Shown here piece by piece: positions 5,599 to 5,895 of a stretch of DNA of 5,895 bases. The DNA is from Saprospirales bacterium (GTDB taxonomy: Bacteria; Bacteroidota; Bacteroidia; Chitinophagales; Saprospiraceae): assembly GCA_024642645.1 (NCBI GenBank), contig JAHEAS010000248.1:1-5895 (forward strand). The letters are read 5' to 3'. Below the pieces are notes generated by a model. The model did no database searches. It worked only from the letters and a program-made list of their open reading frames with translations, and had not been told where the DNA came from. A program made the position numbers and the translations under genes. The stretch's first letter is position 1. Each line of letters starts with the position of its first letter.

Positions 5599-5895
5599 TT
5601 AAAACAGTTCTAAAGGTAAAAACTTCTGCTGAAAGTACAAGTCAATGACCTTTGGAAAGGCAAAGGTGGAAAGTTTTCCCCGTTCCACTGCCACCCAGTT
5701 TTTTTCCTTCGGTAAAAAATCGGCACCGACTTCCAGCTCCCAGAATGTGGCCACGATGCGCTGATGCGTCAACTCCTGCCGCTGCGGTGGCGATACCCGC
5801 AACAGTTGCCAGTCAGACTCGCCGAGCCATGCTTCACAGGTTTTGTTTTTGGTTAGAAACTGGCGGTCGTCATGCAGCGATTCCGTTTCAATCAA
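5599..5895 (-). CDS. mutY: C-terminal part of A/G-specific adenine DNA glycosylase MutY (5' end outside window)
   Basis: MutY removes adenine mispaired with guanine or 8-oxoguanine. The frame is open to the window edge, so these are the last 98-99 residues only; the TTG at the edge is an internal Leu codon, not a start. The catalytic helix-hairpin-helix and iron-sulfur parts lie outside the window. What is visible fits the Nudix-like C-terminal domain that recognises 8-oxoguanine: QELTHQRIVATFWELEV carries the Ser/Thr-His motif, followed by NWVAVERGKLSTFAFPKVIDLYFQ, which matches the usual ending in which a Phe-Ala-(Phe/Leu)-Pro segment precedes the last helix. The assignment rests on this match plus the position directly before ssb, the common order in Bacteroidota. 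The protein ends FLPLELF. Confidence 0.85.
   Translation of the reverse strand: MIETESLHDDRQFLTKNKTCEAWLGESDWQLLRVSPPQRQELTHQRIVATFWELEVGADFLPKEKNWVAVERGKLSTFAFPKVIDLYFQQKFLPLELF

Noticed and set aside
5893..5895. Possible TTG start of the last minus-strand gene
   Set aside because: The frame continues past the window edge and MutY needs an N-terminal catalytic domain, so this is an internal Leu codon.

Overview
The window reads as a chromosomal segment of a Bacteroidota bacterium, probably a gliding-type lineage such as Saprospiria. Three things point there: the gldD gene, which is confined to that phylum; the mutY–ssb–gldD gene order; and the lack of a Shine-Dalgarno sequence before any of the four visible start codons. 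The genus cannot be fixed from the sequence alone.

Layout, left to right. At 1-396 (+) is the last 131 residues of an outer-membrane beta-barrel protein (BamA/Omp85-like C-terminus). A 257-base spacer follows, holding a 14-bp-arm stem-loop (409-447) and an AT-rich inverted repeat built on a 'tagactttagact' word (559-640). At 654-1832 (+) is a 392-residue, very hydrophilic protein with no Cys or Tyr. It carries 44-residue tandem repeats, each made of four 11-residue units that match group 3 LEA proteins in composition and phase. At 1833-1905, between two convergent stop codons, is a long imperfect inverted repeat of a 'gatttacgatt' word.

Everything to the right is on the minus strand and reads right to left: mutY (3' part, 5599-5895), ssb (5070-5531), gldD (4372-4971) and an 800-residue glycoside hydrolase family 57 / DUF3536 enzyme (1906-4308). 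A strong intrinsic terminator separates ssb from gldD and ends only 17 bases before the gldD start.

How the parts relate: mutY and ssb form a DNA maintenance pair (mismatch repair glycosylase, ssDNA-binding protein). gldD encodes a lipoprotein needed for gliding and type IX secretion. The GH57 enzyme is probably cytoplasmic and acts on alpha-glucans. The LEA-like protein stands alone between repeat-bearing spacers and is probably a stress or desiccation protein. It is the least characterised and most interesting gene here. The absence of gldE between ssb and gldD, where it lies in flavobacteria, is the most notable feature of gene order. No mobile element, CRISPR array, RNA gene or defence system was seen.
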